The notes under the pieces: generated by a model
Seen by the model: only the letters and a program-made list of their open reading frames with translations
Databases searched by the model: none
What the model was told of the DNA's origin: nothing
Source: Bacillus massilinigeriensis
GTDB lineage: Bacteria > Bacillota > Bacilli > Bacillales > Cytobacillaceae
Reading direction: 5' to 3'
NCBI RefSeq assembly: GCF_900111815.1
Contig: NZ_LT630004.1
Span: forward strand, 494,068-558,067
Length of the DNA stretch: 64,000 nt
Shown here: piece by piece, positions 1 to 9,124 of the stretch
How positions within the stretch are numbered: position 1 is the stretch's first letter
How the letters are laid out: each line of letters starts with the position of its first letter
Translations under genes and position numbers: made by a program

Positions 1-865
<865 letters not shown>

Positions 866-1022
866 AAAAAAGAAAAGCGGAGGCGAAGAGCTGAAGCTGG
901 ACAATTAGGCATACTCATTCTTCTTTACCTTCTGAAACATACATTATCCAGTTTTGAGGGAATGAAAAATTTCTCTTGAAAAATTCATAAAAGACATTAT
1001 AATAATAAATGTCTTTAAAAAT

Positions 1023-1139
<117 letters not shown>

Positions 1140-1153
1140 TAATCACATATTAT

Positions 1154-1228
1154 TCCGCAGTAGCTCAGTGGTAGAGCATTCGGCTGTTAACCGAACGGTC
1201 GTAGGTTCGAATCCTACCTGCGGAGCCA
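1154..1228 (+). tRNA. tRNA-Asn (GTT)
   Basis: Acceptor TCCGCAG pairs with CTGCGGA, the T-loop is GGTTCGAATC, and CCA is encoded. The anticodon loop CTGTTAA gives anticodon GTT, which reads Asn codons. First tRNA of the rrn-linked cluster. Confidence 0.97.
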
Positions 1229-1256
1229 TTTAATTTACACCTCGCAGGTTTGACAT

Positions 1257-1329
1257 GCTTCCATAGCTCAGTAGGTAGAGCACTTCCATGGTAAGGAAGA
1301 GGTCAGCGGTTCGAGCCCGCTTGGAAGCT
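1257..1329 (+). tRNA. tRNA-Thr (GGT)
   Basis: Acceptor GCTTCCA pairs with TGGAAGC. The anticodon stem is CTTCC/GGAAG around loop ATGGTAA, giving anticodon GGT (Thr). CCA is not encoded, as for several tRNAs in this cluster. A second Thr isoacceptor (TGT) follows at 1533. Confidence 0.95.
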
Positions 1330-1345
1330 CTGTAAATTAATTATT

Positions 1346-1420
1346 GGCCCCTTGGTCAAGCGGTTAAGACACCGCCCTTTCACGGCGGTAACACGGGTTC
1401 GAATCCCGTAGGGGTCACCA
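1346..1420 (+). tRNA. tRNA-Glu (TTC)
   Basis: The 5' end is GGCCCCTTGGTCAAGCGG, typical of bacterial tRNA-Glu. Stem CCGCC/GGCGG encloses loop CTTTCAC, giving anticodon TTC. The T-arm is normal and CCA is encoded. Confidence 0.97.
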
Positions 1421-1425
1421 TTAAC

Positions 1426-1501
1426 GGAGGATTAGCTCAGCTGGGAGAGCATCTGCCTTACAAGCAGAGGGTCGGCGGTTCGATCCCGTCATCCTCCACC
1501 A
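1426..1501 (+). tRNA. tRNA-Val (TAC)
   Basis: Acceptor GGAGGAT pairs with ATCCTCC. Stem TCTGC/GCAGA encloses loop CTTACAA, giving anticodon TAC (Val). CCA is encoded. Confidence 0.97.
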
Positions 1502-1532
1502 TTTTTGGACAAACCAATATTATTCACACCAT

Positions 1533-1605
<73 letters not shown>

Positions 1606-1611
1606 CTTTGT

Positions 1612-1696
1612 GGAGGGGTAGCGAAGTGGCTAAACGCGGCGGACTGTAAATCCGCTCCCTCCGGGTTCGGCGGTTCGAATCCGTCCCCCTCCACCA
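1612..1696 (+). tRNA. tRNA-Tyr (GTA)
   Basis: A class II tRNA of 85 nt with a long variable arm. Acceptor GGAGGGG pairs with CCCCTCC. Anticodon loop CTGTAAA gives GTA (Tyr). CCA is encoded. Confidence 0.96.
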
Positions 1697-1738
1697 CTAA
1701 AAAAACGGACATATTTGTCCTTTTTTGTATTTTATCAA

Positions 1739-1813
1739 TGGGCTATAGCCAAGCGGTAAGGCAACGGACTTTGACTCCGTCATGCGTTGGTTCGAATCCA
1801 GCTAGCCCAGCCA
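1739..1813 (+). tRNA. tRNA-Gln (TTG)
   Basis: Acceptor TGGGCTA pairs with TAGCCCA. Stem ACGGA/TCCGT encloses loop CTTTGAC, giving anticodon TTG (Gln). CCA is encoded. Confidence 0.96.
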
Positions 1814-1820
1814 TTTTTGT

Positions 1821-1893
1821 GAGCCATTAGCTCAGTCGGTAGAGCATCTGACTTTTAATCAGAGGGTCGAAGGTTCGAGTCCTTCATGGCTCA
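1821..1893 (+). tRNA. tRNA-Lys (TTT)
   Basis: Acceptor GAGCCAT pairs with ATGGCTC. Stem TCTGA/TCAGA encloses loop CTTTTAA, giving anticodon TTT (Lys). No encoded CCA. Confidence 0.96.
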
Positions 1894-1901
1894 TTTTCTT
1901 T

Positions 1902-1973
1902 GCGGAAGTAGTTCAGTGGTAGAATACAACCTTGCCAAGGTTGGGGTCGCGGGTTCGAATCCCGTCTTCCGCT
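1902..1973 (+). tRNA. tRNA-Gly (GCC)
   Basis: Acceptor GCGGAAG pairs with CTTCCGC. Stem CAACC/GGTTG encloses loop TTGCCAA, giving anticodon GCC (Gly). No encoded CCA. Confidence 0.95.
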
Positions 1974-1980
1974 CTGTTAC

Positions 1981-2056
1981 GGGGCCTTAGCTCAGCTGGG
2001 AGAGCGCCTGCTTTGCACGCAGGAGGTCAGCGGTTCGATCCCGCTAGGCTCCACCA
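1981..2056 (+). tRNA. tRNA-Ala (TGC)
   Basis: Acceptor GGGGCCT pairs with AGGCTCC, with one G-T pair. Stem CCTGC/GCAGG encloses loop TTTGCAC, giving anticodon TGC (Ala). CCA is encoded. Last tRNA of the operon; a terminator follows. Confidence 0.97.
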
Positions 2057-2077
2057 TCACACTACATATACTTATTC

Positions 2078-2111
2078 AGCCTTAAATCTAGCCGATTTAA
2101 GGCTTTTCTTT
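2078..2111 (+). terminator. Intrinsic terminator of the rrn/tRNA operon
   Basis: Ten-bp inverted repeat AGCCTTAAAT / ATTTAAGGCT with a 7-nt loop, followed by TTTTCTTTG. It lies 21 nt after tRNA-Ala, so it ends the stable-RNA transcript. Confidence 0.85.
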
Positions 2112-2210
2112 GTTTATTGGGCGTTTTTTGATATGCAGATGGACTCAGAAATGATGATAGGTGAGTAGAATAGCCATTGGTAGGCAGCAAGCTCATTAAC
2201 AATCTTTAAA

Positions 2211-2336
2211 ATCAACCAACTTTGAGTCAAAATCAACCACCTCACGAGATAAATCAACCATGATGAGCGGGAAATCAACCAACTATAATGAGAAATCAAC
2301 CAACATGGCCTAGGAATCAACCAGAGGTAAAAAGCC
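2211..2336 (+). repeat. 21-bp-period AATCAACCA array, block 1 (6 units)
   Basis: The octamer ATCAACCA starts at 2211, 2232, 2253, 2274, 2295 and 2316, exactly 21 bp apart each time. It is usually preceded by AA or GA, so the core is about RAATCAACCA with an 11-12-bp variable filler. The block is intergenic, between the tRNA terminator and rocF. The 21-bp period means it stays open in several frames and gives artefactual heptad-repeat peptides. The function is unknown. Related arrays lie at 2417 (direct duplicate) and 60990 (inverted). Confidence 0.93.
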
Positions 2337-2416
2337 AAACCCTAAATGACAATTTTAATGAAACCCGGTTTAGCAAATGAACCTAATCTGCGGCCATTCA
2401 TCCAACCCCCTGAGCA

Positions 2417-2563
2417 ATCAACCAGGCTTCGGCGGAAATCAACCAACTTTGAGTCAAAATCAACCACCTCACGAGTTAAATCAACCATGATGAGCGGGAA
2501 ATCAACCAACTTTAATGAGAAATCAACCAACATGGCCTAGGAATCAACCAAAGGTAATGAGTT
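2417..2563 (+). repeat. 21-bp-period AATCAACCA array, block 2 (7 units)
   Basis: ATCAACCA starts at 2417, 2438, 2459, 2480, 2501, 2522 and 2543, again with exact 21-bp spacing. Units 2-6 match block-1 units 1-5 almost base for base, fillers included, at an offset of 227 bp, so block 2 and block 1 are a recent segmental duplication. The first unit has its own filler. Between the blocks (2337-2416) and from 2564 to 2769 I see no gene. Confidence 0.93.
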
Positions 2564-2769
2564 GAGACCAGAGAATAACAATTTTTAAACATCCTCGGAC
2601 TGGATAAAGATCCTTCAATGGTCGATATAAAATAAGAACGCAGACAAACTTATAACGGCTTATACGAGCAACCTTGCTAGCCTCATGTATAGATATGCAT
2701 GACTTTGTCGAGTTGAGTCATTGTCATGAAAGAAGTTACAATACATGATATAGGGGAGGTTGGTAAATA

Positions 2770-3666
2770 ATGAGAAAGATTTCTGTTATTGGTATGCCTA
2801 TGGATTTGGGGCAGATGCGCCGTGGTGTTGACATGGGTCCTAGTGCAATTCGGTACGCGGGAGTTGTGGAACGTTTGCAGGTGCTGTTTGACGAAATAGA
2901 AGACAAAGGGGATATTGCAGTAGGAAGGCCGGCAGTGAAAATTGACCCGGAATCTAAACTGCGTAATTTGGAACTAATTGCAGAAAAAAATGCCCTGCTC
3001 GCTTCCGAGGTAGAACACATTGTGAACGAAGGTTCTTTTCCGCTTGTACTTGGAGGAGATCATAGCATTGCAATCGGGACGCTCGCAGGGCTGGCTAAGA
3101 ACTATCATAAGCTAGGAGTTATTTGGTATGATGCTCATGGCGACTTGAATACAGCAGAAACATCGCCTACAGGAAATATTCACGGTATGCCGCTTGCGGT
3201 CAGTCTAGGCAAGGGTCATCCAATGCTCACGGGCCTTGGAGGGGATGCTCCTAAGGTATTGCCGGAGAATATTGTGCTAATTGGTGCAAGAGACCTTGAT
3301 GAAGGGGAGAAAGCATTGATTAAGGAACTTGGCATCAAGGTGTATACGATGCATGAAATTGACAGATTAGGAATGGCAAGAGTAATGGAAGAGACAATTG
3401 GATATCTGAAGGAACGTACGGACGGCGTTCACCTGTCCCTTGACCTTGATGGCCTTGATCCGGCAGATGCACCTGGAGTGGGTACGCCTGTAGCTGGCGG
3501 CATCAGCTACAGGGAAAGCCATTTGGCGATGGAGATGCTTGCAGAATCAGGCATCATTACGTCCGCAGAGTTTGTTGAAGTGAACCCAATCCTGGATGAG
3601 AAAAATAAAACAGCAATCGCTGCAGTTGCCCTGATGGCATCATTATTCGGTGATAAACTTCTATAA
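2770..3666 (+). CDS. rocF: Arginase
   Basis: Hydrolyses L-arginine to ornithine and urea in the cytoplasm, the first step of arginine catabolism. The 298-residue protein has the full binuclear-manganese ureohydrolase signature: GGDHS at 95-99, DAHGD at 121-125 and SLDLDGLDP at 223-231. Length is normal for Bacillus arginase (about 297). The ATG at 2770 has a ribosome-binding site, AGGGGAGG, 9-16 bases upstream. It is a single gene, separated from sigW by a terminator and a Spo0E-like gene on the other strand. In B. subtilis rocF sits in a rocDEF operon; here it is next to sigW, as in many other Bacillaceae. I saw no convincing sigma-L -12/-24 promoter upstream. Confidence 0.96.
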   Translation: MRKISVIGMPMDLGQMRRGVDMGPSAIRYAGVVERLQVLFDEIEDKGDIAVGRPAVKIDPESKLRNLELIAEKNALLASEVEHIVNEGSFPLVLGGDHSIAIGTLAGLAKNYHKLGVIWYDAHGDLNTAETSPTGNIHGMPLAVSLGKGHPMLTGLGGDAPKVLPENIVLIGARDLDEGEKALIKELGIKVYTMHEIDRLGMARVMEETIGYLKERTDGVHLSLDLDGLDPADAPGVGTPVAGGISYRESHLAMEMLAESGIITSAEFVEVNPILDEKNKTAIAAVALMASLFGDKLL

Positions 3667-3679
3667 TTAAATGCAAAAA

Positions 3680-3716
3680 AAGGCAGCAGTTTTTTACTAG
3701 CTGCTGCCCTTTATAT
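3680..3716 (+). terminator. Bidirectional terminator between rocF and the Spo0E-like gene
   Basis: GGCAGCAG / CTGCTGCC stem with an A-run before it and a CTTTATAT tail after it. It lies 15 nt after the rocF stop and 10 nt before the 3' end of the convergent Spo0E-like gene, so it may serve both. Confidence 0.8.
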
Positions 3717-3725
3717 AAAAGCATG

Positions 3726-3896
3726 TTAACATGCTTTTCCACCATTAAGTAATTGGTATTTATTTAAGAGTTGGTCAAGCTTTGTACTAACCGCGATGAC
3801 CCTTTGATTGGAGAGGGAAGTGTTCGATGCAAGTCTTACCATTTCATTGCGGCAGTGTTCAATATCCTCAAGCAGCCTTTCCAGGCACATGGACAT
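3726..3896 (-). CDS. Spo0E-family aspartyl-phosphate phosphatase
   Basis: A small protein of about 56 residues with the Spo0E-like helical-hairpin pattern: an N-terminal helix 'LERLLEDIEHCRNEM' and a C-terminal 'VSTKLDQLLNKYQ' that matches the family SxxLDxLLxxY signature. Members dephosphorylate Spo0A~P and delay sporulation. I chose the ATG at 3896 because AGAGG lies 5 nt upstream; the frame extends to a TTG at 3914 that has no ribosome-binding site. It is convergent with rocF and divergent from sigW. A second family member is at 28813. Confidence 0.82.
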   Translation of the reverse strand: MSMCLERLLEDIEHCRNEMVRLASNTSLSNQRVIAVSTKLDQLLNKYQLLNGGKAC

Positions 3897-3990
3897 CCCA
3901 TCCTCTACTTTCAATTTACTACAATAATTTTACCCAATAGCTAGCTTTTTAAACGAAAAGATAAGTTTTTTGTTAAAATAATGAGTGGAA

Positions 3991-4016
3991 TGAAACTTTT
4001 TAAGTTACCAGACGTA
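3991..4016 (+). promoter_or_regulatory. SigW-type ECF promoter of sigW-rsiW
   Basis: TGAAAC at 3991-3996, a 16-nt spacer, and CGTA at 4013-4016. This is the established SigW -35/-10 consensus at the correct spacing, about 34 nt upstream of the sigW ATG. It implies positive autoregulation of the sigW-rsiW operon, as in B. subtilis. It also rules out in-frame starts upstream of about 4022. Confidence 0.9.
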
Positions 4017-4049
4017 TTTAAAATAGCCGCAGCAGAGCGGAGGGGAAGA

Positions 4050-4613
4050 ATGGAGACCATCGTAAAGAGAAGAATCAAGCAAATGATCAAAGGCGACCAG
4101 AACGCCTATGAGGAAATAGTTGAACTGTATAGAGACAAAGTCTTTCAGCTCTGCTACCGCATGCTTGGCGACCGATATGAGGCGGAAGATATCGCGCAGG
4201 AAGCTTTCATCCGCGCGTATATCAATATCAAGAGCTTCAACCAGAATTTGAAGTTCTCCTCATGGATATACAGGATTGCGACGAATCTTTGCATCGACCG
4301 GATCAGGAAGAAGAAGCCTGATTATTATCTTGATGCAGAAGTTCCCGGGACGGAAGGGCTCAACATGTATTCGCAGGTTTCAGCCGATACAGCACGTCCC
4401 GAGGTAGAGCTTGAAAGCCTAGAACTACGCGACGAAGTGCAAAAACAAATTGCAATGTTACCCGAAAAATACCGATCAGCTATCGTATTAAAGTATATTG
4501 AAGAGCTATCCTTGAACGAAATAAGTGAAATTCTCGATCTTCCGCTAGGGACGGTGAAAACAAGGATACACCGGGGAAGGGAAGCCCTCAGACAGCAATT
4601 GAAAAATGTATAG
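4050..4613 (+). CDS. sigW: ECF RNA polymerase sigma factor SigW
   Basis: Directs transcription of the cell-envelope stress and antimicrobial-resistance regulon. From the ATG at 4050 (ribosome-binding site GGAGGGGAAG) the protein is 187 residues, the same length as B. subtilis SigW. The region 2 core 'RMLGDRYEAEDIAQEAFIRAY' is followed by 'WIYRIATNLCIDRIRKKKPDYY'. Region 4 is 'LSLNEISEILDLPLGTVKTRI'. The frame stays open upstream to 3981, but that stretch contains the SigW promoter, so the internal ATG is the start. rsiW follows 13 nt after the stop. Confidence 0.97.
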   Translation: METIVKRRIKQMIKGDQNAYEEIVELYRDKVFQLCYRMLGDRYEAEDIAQEAFIRAYINIKSFNQNLKFSSWIYRIATNLCIDRIRKKKPDYYLDAEVPGTEGLNMYSQVSADTARPEVELESLELRDEVQKQIAMLPEKYRSAIVLKYIEELSLNEISEILDLPLGTVKTRIHRGREALRQQLKNV

Positions 4614-4626
4614 TGAGGTGAATGGA

Positions 4627-5265
4627 GTGAGTTGTCCAGATCGCATCGTTGATTACATGCATGATTATTTGGATGAAGAAATAACGGAAAGCAATAAGCA
4701 GGAACTCAAACAGCATCTTCAAGCCTGTCCTGATTGCGAACAGCATTTCAGGGAGCTGGAAAAAGCCATCGCTTTTGTGCAGAGCACCTCTCACATCAAG
4801 GCACCTGACGGGTTTACAGCAGGTGTCATGGCAAAGCTTCCGCAGGAGAAGAAAAGGCTCAAAATGGGCAGATGGTTTAAGAGGCACCCGCTGCTTTCCG
4901 CCGCTTCGTTATTCCTAATGTTGATGACGGGCAGCATTTTCTCCACATGGAACGAAGACCAGGAGTTTTCCGTTTCGAAGCAGCCGAACCTTGTAGTGGA
5001 AAATGGTACGGTAACAGTCCCAGAGGGAGAGGTTGTGAAAGGGGATGTGGTTGTTCGTAACGGCAAGCTTAATATCGAAGGTCAAGTTCAGGGTGATGTC
5101 ACAGTCATTAATGGCGAGAAATACCTTGCGTCTGCCGGCCAGGTAACAGGAGAAATCGAGGAAGTAAACGAAGTATTCGAATGGATCTGGTACCATATCA
5201 AAGAGGCAGCCAGTAATGCTGCCAGCCTGTTTGAGGGAGAGGAAAAAGACCAGTCACTCCAGTAA
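4627..5265 (+). CDS. rsiW: Anti-sigma-W factor RsiW
   Basis: Membrane anti-sigma factor that holds SigW until it is cut by PrsW, RasP and Clp proteases. The zinc-binding anti-sigma motif is present: Cys3, then H30-x3-C34-x2-C37. A single membrane segment runs about 89-107 ('LLSAASLFLMLMTGS'), followed by an extracytoplasmic domain with the well-conserved 'FSVSKQPNLVV' and 'NGKLNIEGQVQGDVTVINGE'. I chose GTG 4627, giving 'MSCPDRIVDYMH' like B. subtilis RsiW, with GAGGTGA about 7-13 nt upstream. In-frame reading upstream would overlap sigW. About 212 residues. Confidence 0.96.
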   Translation: MSCPDRIVDYMHDYLDEEITESNKQELKQHLQACPDCEQHFRELEKAIAFVQSTSHIKAPDGFTAGVMAKLPQEKKRLKMGRWFKRHPLLSAASLFLMLMTGSIFSTWNEDQEFSVSKQPNLVVENGTVTVPEGEVVKGDVVVRNGKLNIEGQVQGDVTVINGEKYLASAGQVTGEIEEVNEVFEWIWYHIKEAASNAASLFEGEEKDQSLQ

Positions 5266-5287
5266 TGAAGGAGTGGCTGTTTCTTAT
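5252..5287 (+). terminator. Terminator at the 3' end of sigW-rsiW
   Basis: CAGTCACTCC / GGAGTGGCTG stem followed by TTTCTTATTT. It overlaps the last codons of rsiW and ends the sigW operon before cdaA. Confidence 0.82.
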
Positions 5288-5412
5288 TTCAGTGCTATAA
5301 TTCGGTTATCATTCATATTTTAAACAAGTGATATGTTATAATAAGAAAAGTCTGGCTTGGAAGATTTTCATCTAGGACATACTTATAAGAAAAAAGTTTT
5401 GGAGGAAGGGCA

Positions 5413-6246
5413 ATGTCGATCGCTGATTTTGATATTTTAAAATATCTTGCCAATATTGTTGACATTCTCCTAGTCTGGTTCGTCATATATAAGCTGATCA
5501 CTGTCATCAGGGGTACAAAGGCTGTTCAGCTCCTGAAAGGGATCTTCATGATCCTGTTTGTCAAATTTATCAGTGATTACTTTGGGCTGAAGACGCTCAG
5601 TTGGATGATGGAGCAGGCGTTGACATGGGGATTCCTCGCGATTATCATCATCTTCCAGCCTGAGTTGAGAAGGGCACTCGAACAATTGGGACGCGGTCAT
5701 TTGTTCTCAAGGACTGGCCTTCAGGAAGAAGAGGAAGAAGAAAGGATGCTTGAGTCGATCCTTAAAGCAACAGATTATATGGCAAAGCGCCGGATTGGTG
5801 CGCTGATGTCCGTTGAGAAAGAGACCGGCATGAGCGACTACATCGAGACAGGAATCCAGTTGAACTCAAGAATTTCTGCCGAGCTTCTGATCAACATCTT
5901 TATTCCGAATACGCCGCTTCACGACGGTGCGGTCATCATCCAGAAGAGTACCGTTGCTGCGGCAGCCTGTTATCTGCCTTTATCCGAAAGTCCTTTTATC
6001 TCTAAGGAACTGGGAACAAGACACAGGGCTGCACTAGGTGTCAGTGAAGTGACAGACAGTATCACAATCGTTGTTTCGGAAGAGACAGGGAGCGTTTCCC
6101 TAACGAAGAACGGGGAATTGTACCGGGATTTAAATAAAGATAAGCTGCGAGAGCTCTTGCAGAGCGATCTGGTAACCCCGTCAAAAACCAAGCAGGCTGG
6201 TTTTGGCCTTTGGAGTTGGAGGGGAAGGGGTAAGGAAAATGGATAA
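5413..6246 (+). CDS. cdaA: Diadenylate cyclase CdaA (DAC)
   Basis: Condenses two ATP into c-di-AMP, the essential second messenger for potassium and osmolyte balance. The 277-residue protein has three N-terminal membrane segments (about 10-30, 38-56, 68-84) and a cytoplasmic DAC domain with catalytic DGA at 171-173 (in 'LHDGAVII') and RHR at 203-205 (in 'TRHRAALGVSE'). A coil rich in Glu (105-112) links them. Ribosome-binding site GGAGGAAGG precedes the ATG. It overlaps cdaR by 8 nt and begins the conserved cdaA-cdaR-glmM cluster that links c-di-AMP to peptidoglycan precursor supply. Confidence 0.97.
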   Translation: MSIADFDILKYLANIVDILLVWFVIYKLITVIRGTKAVQLLKGIFMILFVKFISDYFGLKTLSWMMEQALTWGFLAIIIIFQPELRRALEQLGRGHLFSRTGLQEEEEEERMLESILKATDYMAKRRIGALMSVEKETGMSDYIETGIQLNSRISAELLINIFIPNTPLHDGAVIIQKSTVAAAACYLPLSESPFISKELGTRHRAALGVSEVTDSITIVVSEETGSVSLTKNGELYRDLNKDKLRELLQSDLVTPSKTKQAGFGLWSWRGRGKENG

Positions 6247-7522
6247 GTGGATTGATAACCCATGGTTCATGAAAGGTGTCGCTCTCGTTCTTGCCATGCT
6301 GCTGTTTGCCTCCGTTCCTAATGATAATAAACCGTTAGTTGTCAATGTGCCTTCAAGCACAGTATCGGAAACGCTGCAGGATGTCCAAGTGAAAAGCTAT
6401 TACGATACGGAAAACCTTGTTGTAAGCGGTGTTCCTGAAACGGTCGATGTGACGATAAAAGGACCGAAGAATATTGTTCAGCAGACAAAAGGGCTGAGGG
6501 ACTTTGAAATCTACACAGACCTTACCAAGCTTGAAATGGGTGAGCATCGGGTGACCATTATGGCGCGCAATATATCAGACCGCCTGAAGGTGACCATCAA
6601 ACCTAAATATGCTGACGTTTCCATACAGGAAAAAATTTCCAAAGAGTTCAAAGTGGATGCCGAATTCAACCGCGACATGGTTGATGAAGGTTACTCTGCC
6701 GATGCGCCTGCCGTAACACCAGGAAAAGTAAAGATTACCGGTGCGAAAGATATCATTGAAAAAGTCAGCTACGTGAAAGCAACGGTGAATCTAAATGAAC
6801 CGATTAAGGAAACGATAGAAAAAAATGCGGTTATTCAAGCATTTGACCGAAATATGAATAAGCTGGACGTTACCGTCGAGCCGAGGGTTGTCAAGGTGAC
6901 AATTCCAGTAAAAAGTTCAAGCAAAAAAGTTCCAATAGAAATCCAGCAAAGCGGAGATCCCGCACCTGGCATTTCTATTCAGTCAATGGAATTAGATAAA
7001 AAAGAAGCAACGATTATTGCTCCTCCCGATGTCTTGAAAAGTGTTGAAAAGGTTCGGGTGGAAGTCGATATAAGCAAAATCACCGACGATACAGAACTTA
7101 CACTTCCAGTCATCATTTCCAACGGTGTGGTCTCTGTAACGCCTGAAACTGCGGTGTTGAAAATCAATGTCACCAAAGCAGGCGACGCTCCTGAAGAAGA
7201 GGAAGATAACCAGGGAGTGAGTCAGGCAGCGAACGACCAAGAAAAAACCTTTTCCAATGTCCCGATAGGGGTGGAAGGAAAAGCCGATGATTATAATGTT
7301 TCTTTTATAAATCCTGAAAGCGGTCGCCTGAACCTGTCAGTATGGGGGCCAGGTGATGCTGTCGCCTCTGTGGGGCCGGGAGATTTCGGGCTTCGAATTA
7401 ATGTTTCGGGCCTTCGGGAAGGCGAGCATAGTGTCGCTATTAAAGTATCAGGTCCTAACAATATCAATTGGAAGGTATCGGATACGACAGCAAACATAAA
7501 GGTTTCGAAAAAAGAAGTGTAA
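6239..7522 (+). CDS. cdaR: CdaA regulator CdaR (YbbR-domain protein)
   Basis: Membrane-anchored extracytoplasmic protein that modulates CdaA activity. It has an N-terminal signal anchor ('FMKGVALVLAMLLFASVPN') followed by four YbbR-type beta repeats across about 427 residues. An acidic linker 'GDAPEEEEDNQG' sits before the last repeat. The ATG at 6239 is chosen because GGGGAAGGGG precedes it and the start overlaps the cdaA stop, indicating translational coupling. B. subtilis CdaR is somewhat longer (about 480), so the linker region differs. Confidence 0.95.
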   Translation: MDKWIDNPWFMKGVALVLAMLLFASVPNDNKPLVVNVPSSTVSETLQDVQVKSYYDTENLVVSGVPETVDVTIKGPKNIVQQTKGLRDFEIYTDLTKLEMGEHRVTIMARNISDRLKVTIKPKYADVSIQEKISKEFKVDAEFNRDMVDEGYSADAPAVTPGKVKITGAKDIIEKVSYVKATVNLNEPIKETIEKNAVIQAFDRNMNKLDVTVEPRVVKVTIPVKSSSKKVPIEIQQSGDPAPGISIQSMELDKKEATIIAPPDVLKSVEKVRVEVDISKITDDTELTLPVIISNGVVSVTPETAVLKINVTKAGDAPEEEEDNQGVSQAANDQEKTFSNVPIGVEGKADDYNVSFINPESGRLNLSVWGPGDAVASVGPGDFGLRINVSGLREGEHSVAIKVSGPNNINWKVSDTTANIKVSKKEV

Positions 7523-7558
7523 ATCACAGCAATTTCCACACAAGGAGAGATTGAAAGA

Positions 7559-8908
7559 ATGGGTAAATATTTCGGTACTGATGGAGTACGCGGAGTCGCA
7601 AACAGTGAATTGACTCCAGAGCTTGCGTTTAAGCTTGGTAGGTTTGGCGGGTATGTCCTGACAAAGGACAAAGACCGTCCGAAAGTCTTGATTGGACGCG
7701 ACACCAGAATCTCCGGCCATATGCTTGAAGGAGCATTGGTTGCCGGCCTGCTTTCGATAGGTGCAGAAGTGATGAGACTTGGTGTGATTTCCACTCCTGG
7801 AGTAGCATATTTAACGAAAGCAATGGATGCAGAAGCAGGAGTTATGATTTCCGCTTCGCATAATCCCGTAGCGGATAACGGCATTAAGTTTTTTGGCCCT
7901 GACGGCTTCAAGCTTTCCGATGACCAAGAGGCAGAAATTGAGCAACTAATGGATTTAGATAAGGATGAGTTACCGCGCCCTGTGGGAGCCGATCTCGGGC
8001 TAGTAAATGATTATTTTGAAGGCGGACAGAAATATCTTCAATTCTTGAAGCAATCGGTTGATGAAGACTTCTCGGGTATACATATTGCCCTTGACTGCGC
8101 ACACGGCGCTACATCTTCCTTGGCGATGCACTTATTCGCTGACTTAGATGCGGATATTTCAACGATGGGCGCCTCACCGAATGGCCTCAACATCAATGAT
8201 GGAGTTGGCTCGACTCATCCGGAATCCCTTTCTGCCTTCCTGAAGGAAAAGGGAGCAGACATTGGGCTAGCATTTGATGGTGACGGAGACCGCCTTATCG
8301 CGATTGACGAGAATGGGGACATTGTGGACGGCGATCAGATTATGTTTATCTGCGGAAAGTATATGAAGGAAATGAAGCGACTCAAGCACAATACAGTTGT
8401 TTCCACTGTCATGAGTAATCTTGGTTTCTATAAAGCATTGGAAGCGAACGAAATCAACACAGCGCAGACAGCTGTAGGTGACCGCTATGTCGTGGAGGAA
8501 ATGAAGAAAAGCGGATTCAATCTTGGCGGTGAGCAGTCAGGGCATATCATTTTCCTTGATTACAACACAACCGGCGACGGCCTCCTAACAGGACTTCAGC
8601 TTGTGAACATCATGAAGGTGACAAACAAGCGTCTTTCCGAGCTTGCAGCAGAAATGAAGAAATTCCCGCAGGTGCTTGTGAACGTCCGCGTGAAGGACAA
8701 ATACCATGTAACCGATAATGAAAAAGTGAAGGAAGTTATCGAGGCGGTTGAAGGCGAAATGGGCGGGAATGGCCGCATCCTTGTTCGCCCTTCCGGTACA
8801 GAGCCGCTTGTCAGGGTGATGGCAGAAGCGCCTTCCGAAGAGCTATGCCGCTCCTACGTTAACAGAATTGTCTCTGTAGTGGAATCGGAAATGGGCCTTA
8901 AAGAATAG
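7559..8908 (+). CDS. glmM: Phosphoglucosamine mutase GlmM
   Basis: Interconverts glucosamine-6-phosphate and glucosamine-1-phosphate on the path to UDP-GlcNAc. The 449 residues match the family length. The serine that is phosphorylated lies in ISASHNP at 97-103 (Ser100). The metal-binding loop DGDGDR and the C-terminal phosphate-binding '[12 protein letters not shown]' are both intact. Ribosome-binding site AAGGAGAGA precedes the ATG. In B. subtilis GlmM binds CdaA and restrains c-di-AMP production, consistent with this operon order. A strong terminator separates it from glmS, which makes its substrate. Confidence 0.97.
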   Translation: MGKYFGTDGVRGVANSELTPELAFKLGRFGGYVLTKDKDRPKVLIGRDTRISGHMLEGALVAGLLSIGAEVMRLGVISTPGVAYLTKAMDAEAGVMISASHNPVADNGIKFFGPDGFKLSDDQEAEIEQLMDLDKDELPRPVGADLGLVNDYFEGGQKYLQFLKQSVDEDFSGIHIALDCAHGATSSLAMHLFADLDADISTMGASPNGLNINDGVGSTHPESLSAFLKEKGADIGLAFDGDGDRLIAIDENGDIVDGDQIMFICGKYMKEMKRLKHNTVVSTVMSNLGFYKALEANEINTAQTAVGDRYVVEEMKKSGFNLGGEQSGHIIFLDYNTTGDGLLTGLQLVNIMKVTNKRLSELAAEMKKFPQVLVNVRVKDKYHVTDNEKVKEVIEAVEGEMGGNGRILVRPSGTEPLVRVMAEAPSEELCRSYVNRIVSVVESEMGLKE

Positions 8909-8920
8909 TGAAATGGATAT

Positions 8921-8961
8921 ATGCACGGGAGAACCCTTCGGTAATCCCGTGCATATTTTAT
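8921..8961 (+). terminator. Terminator of cdaA-cdaR-glmM
   Basis: Ten-bp perfect stem ATGCACGGGA / TCCCGTGCAT, 14-nt loop, then ATTTTATAT. It starts 12 nt after the glmM stop. Confidence 0.87.
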
Positions 8962-9031
8962 ATGGTGCGGGAGGTTTAACCATTTTTCACAGGGGAAAGG
9001 TAAGAAACGCTTTTCCAATTTCTTTTTTCAG

Positions 9032-9060
9032 TTGACGGAAGATAAAGATTCAGGTATGAT
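9032..9060 (+). promoter_or_regulatory. Candidate sigma-A promoter of glmS
   Basis: TTGACG at 9032-9037, a 17-nt spacer, and TATGAT at 9055-9060. It is placed about 70 nt upstream of the ribozyme cleavage site, so the transcript would include the whole glmS ribozyme. Confidence 0.75.
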
Positions 9061-9124
9061 TATCCTGTTTTTGTACCATCAAAAACGGAATATATTGTAT
9101 GGAGGGAGGGCTAGGAAAGGAAGT

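Noticed and set aside
2114-2533. Open frames over the 21-bp arrays encoding heptad-repeat peptides (VDF-, KSTNF- and WLI-type)
   Set aside because: They arise because 21 is a multiple of three. They have no ribosome-binding sites, are open on both strands, and the sister array at 60990 breaks frame.
2211-2563. CRISPR array
   Set aside because: The conserved part is only 9-10 bp and the period 21 bp; no cas genes are present, and the fillers are duplicated between blocks.
3981-4049. Upstream start for SigW
   Set aside because: This stretch contains the SigW promoter; ATG 4050 has the ribosome-binding site and gives the standard length of 187.
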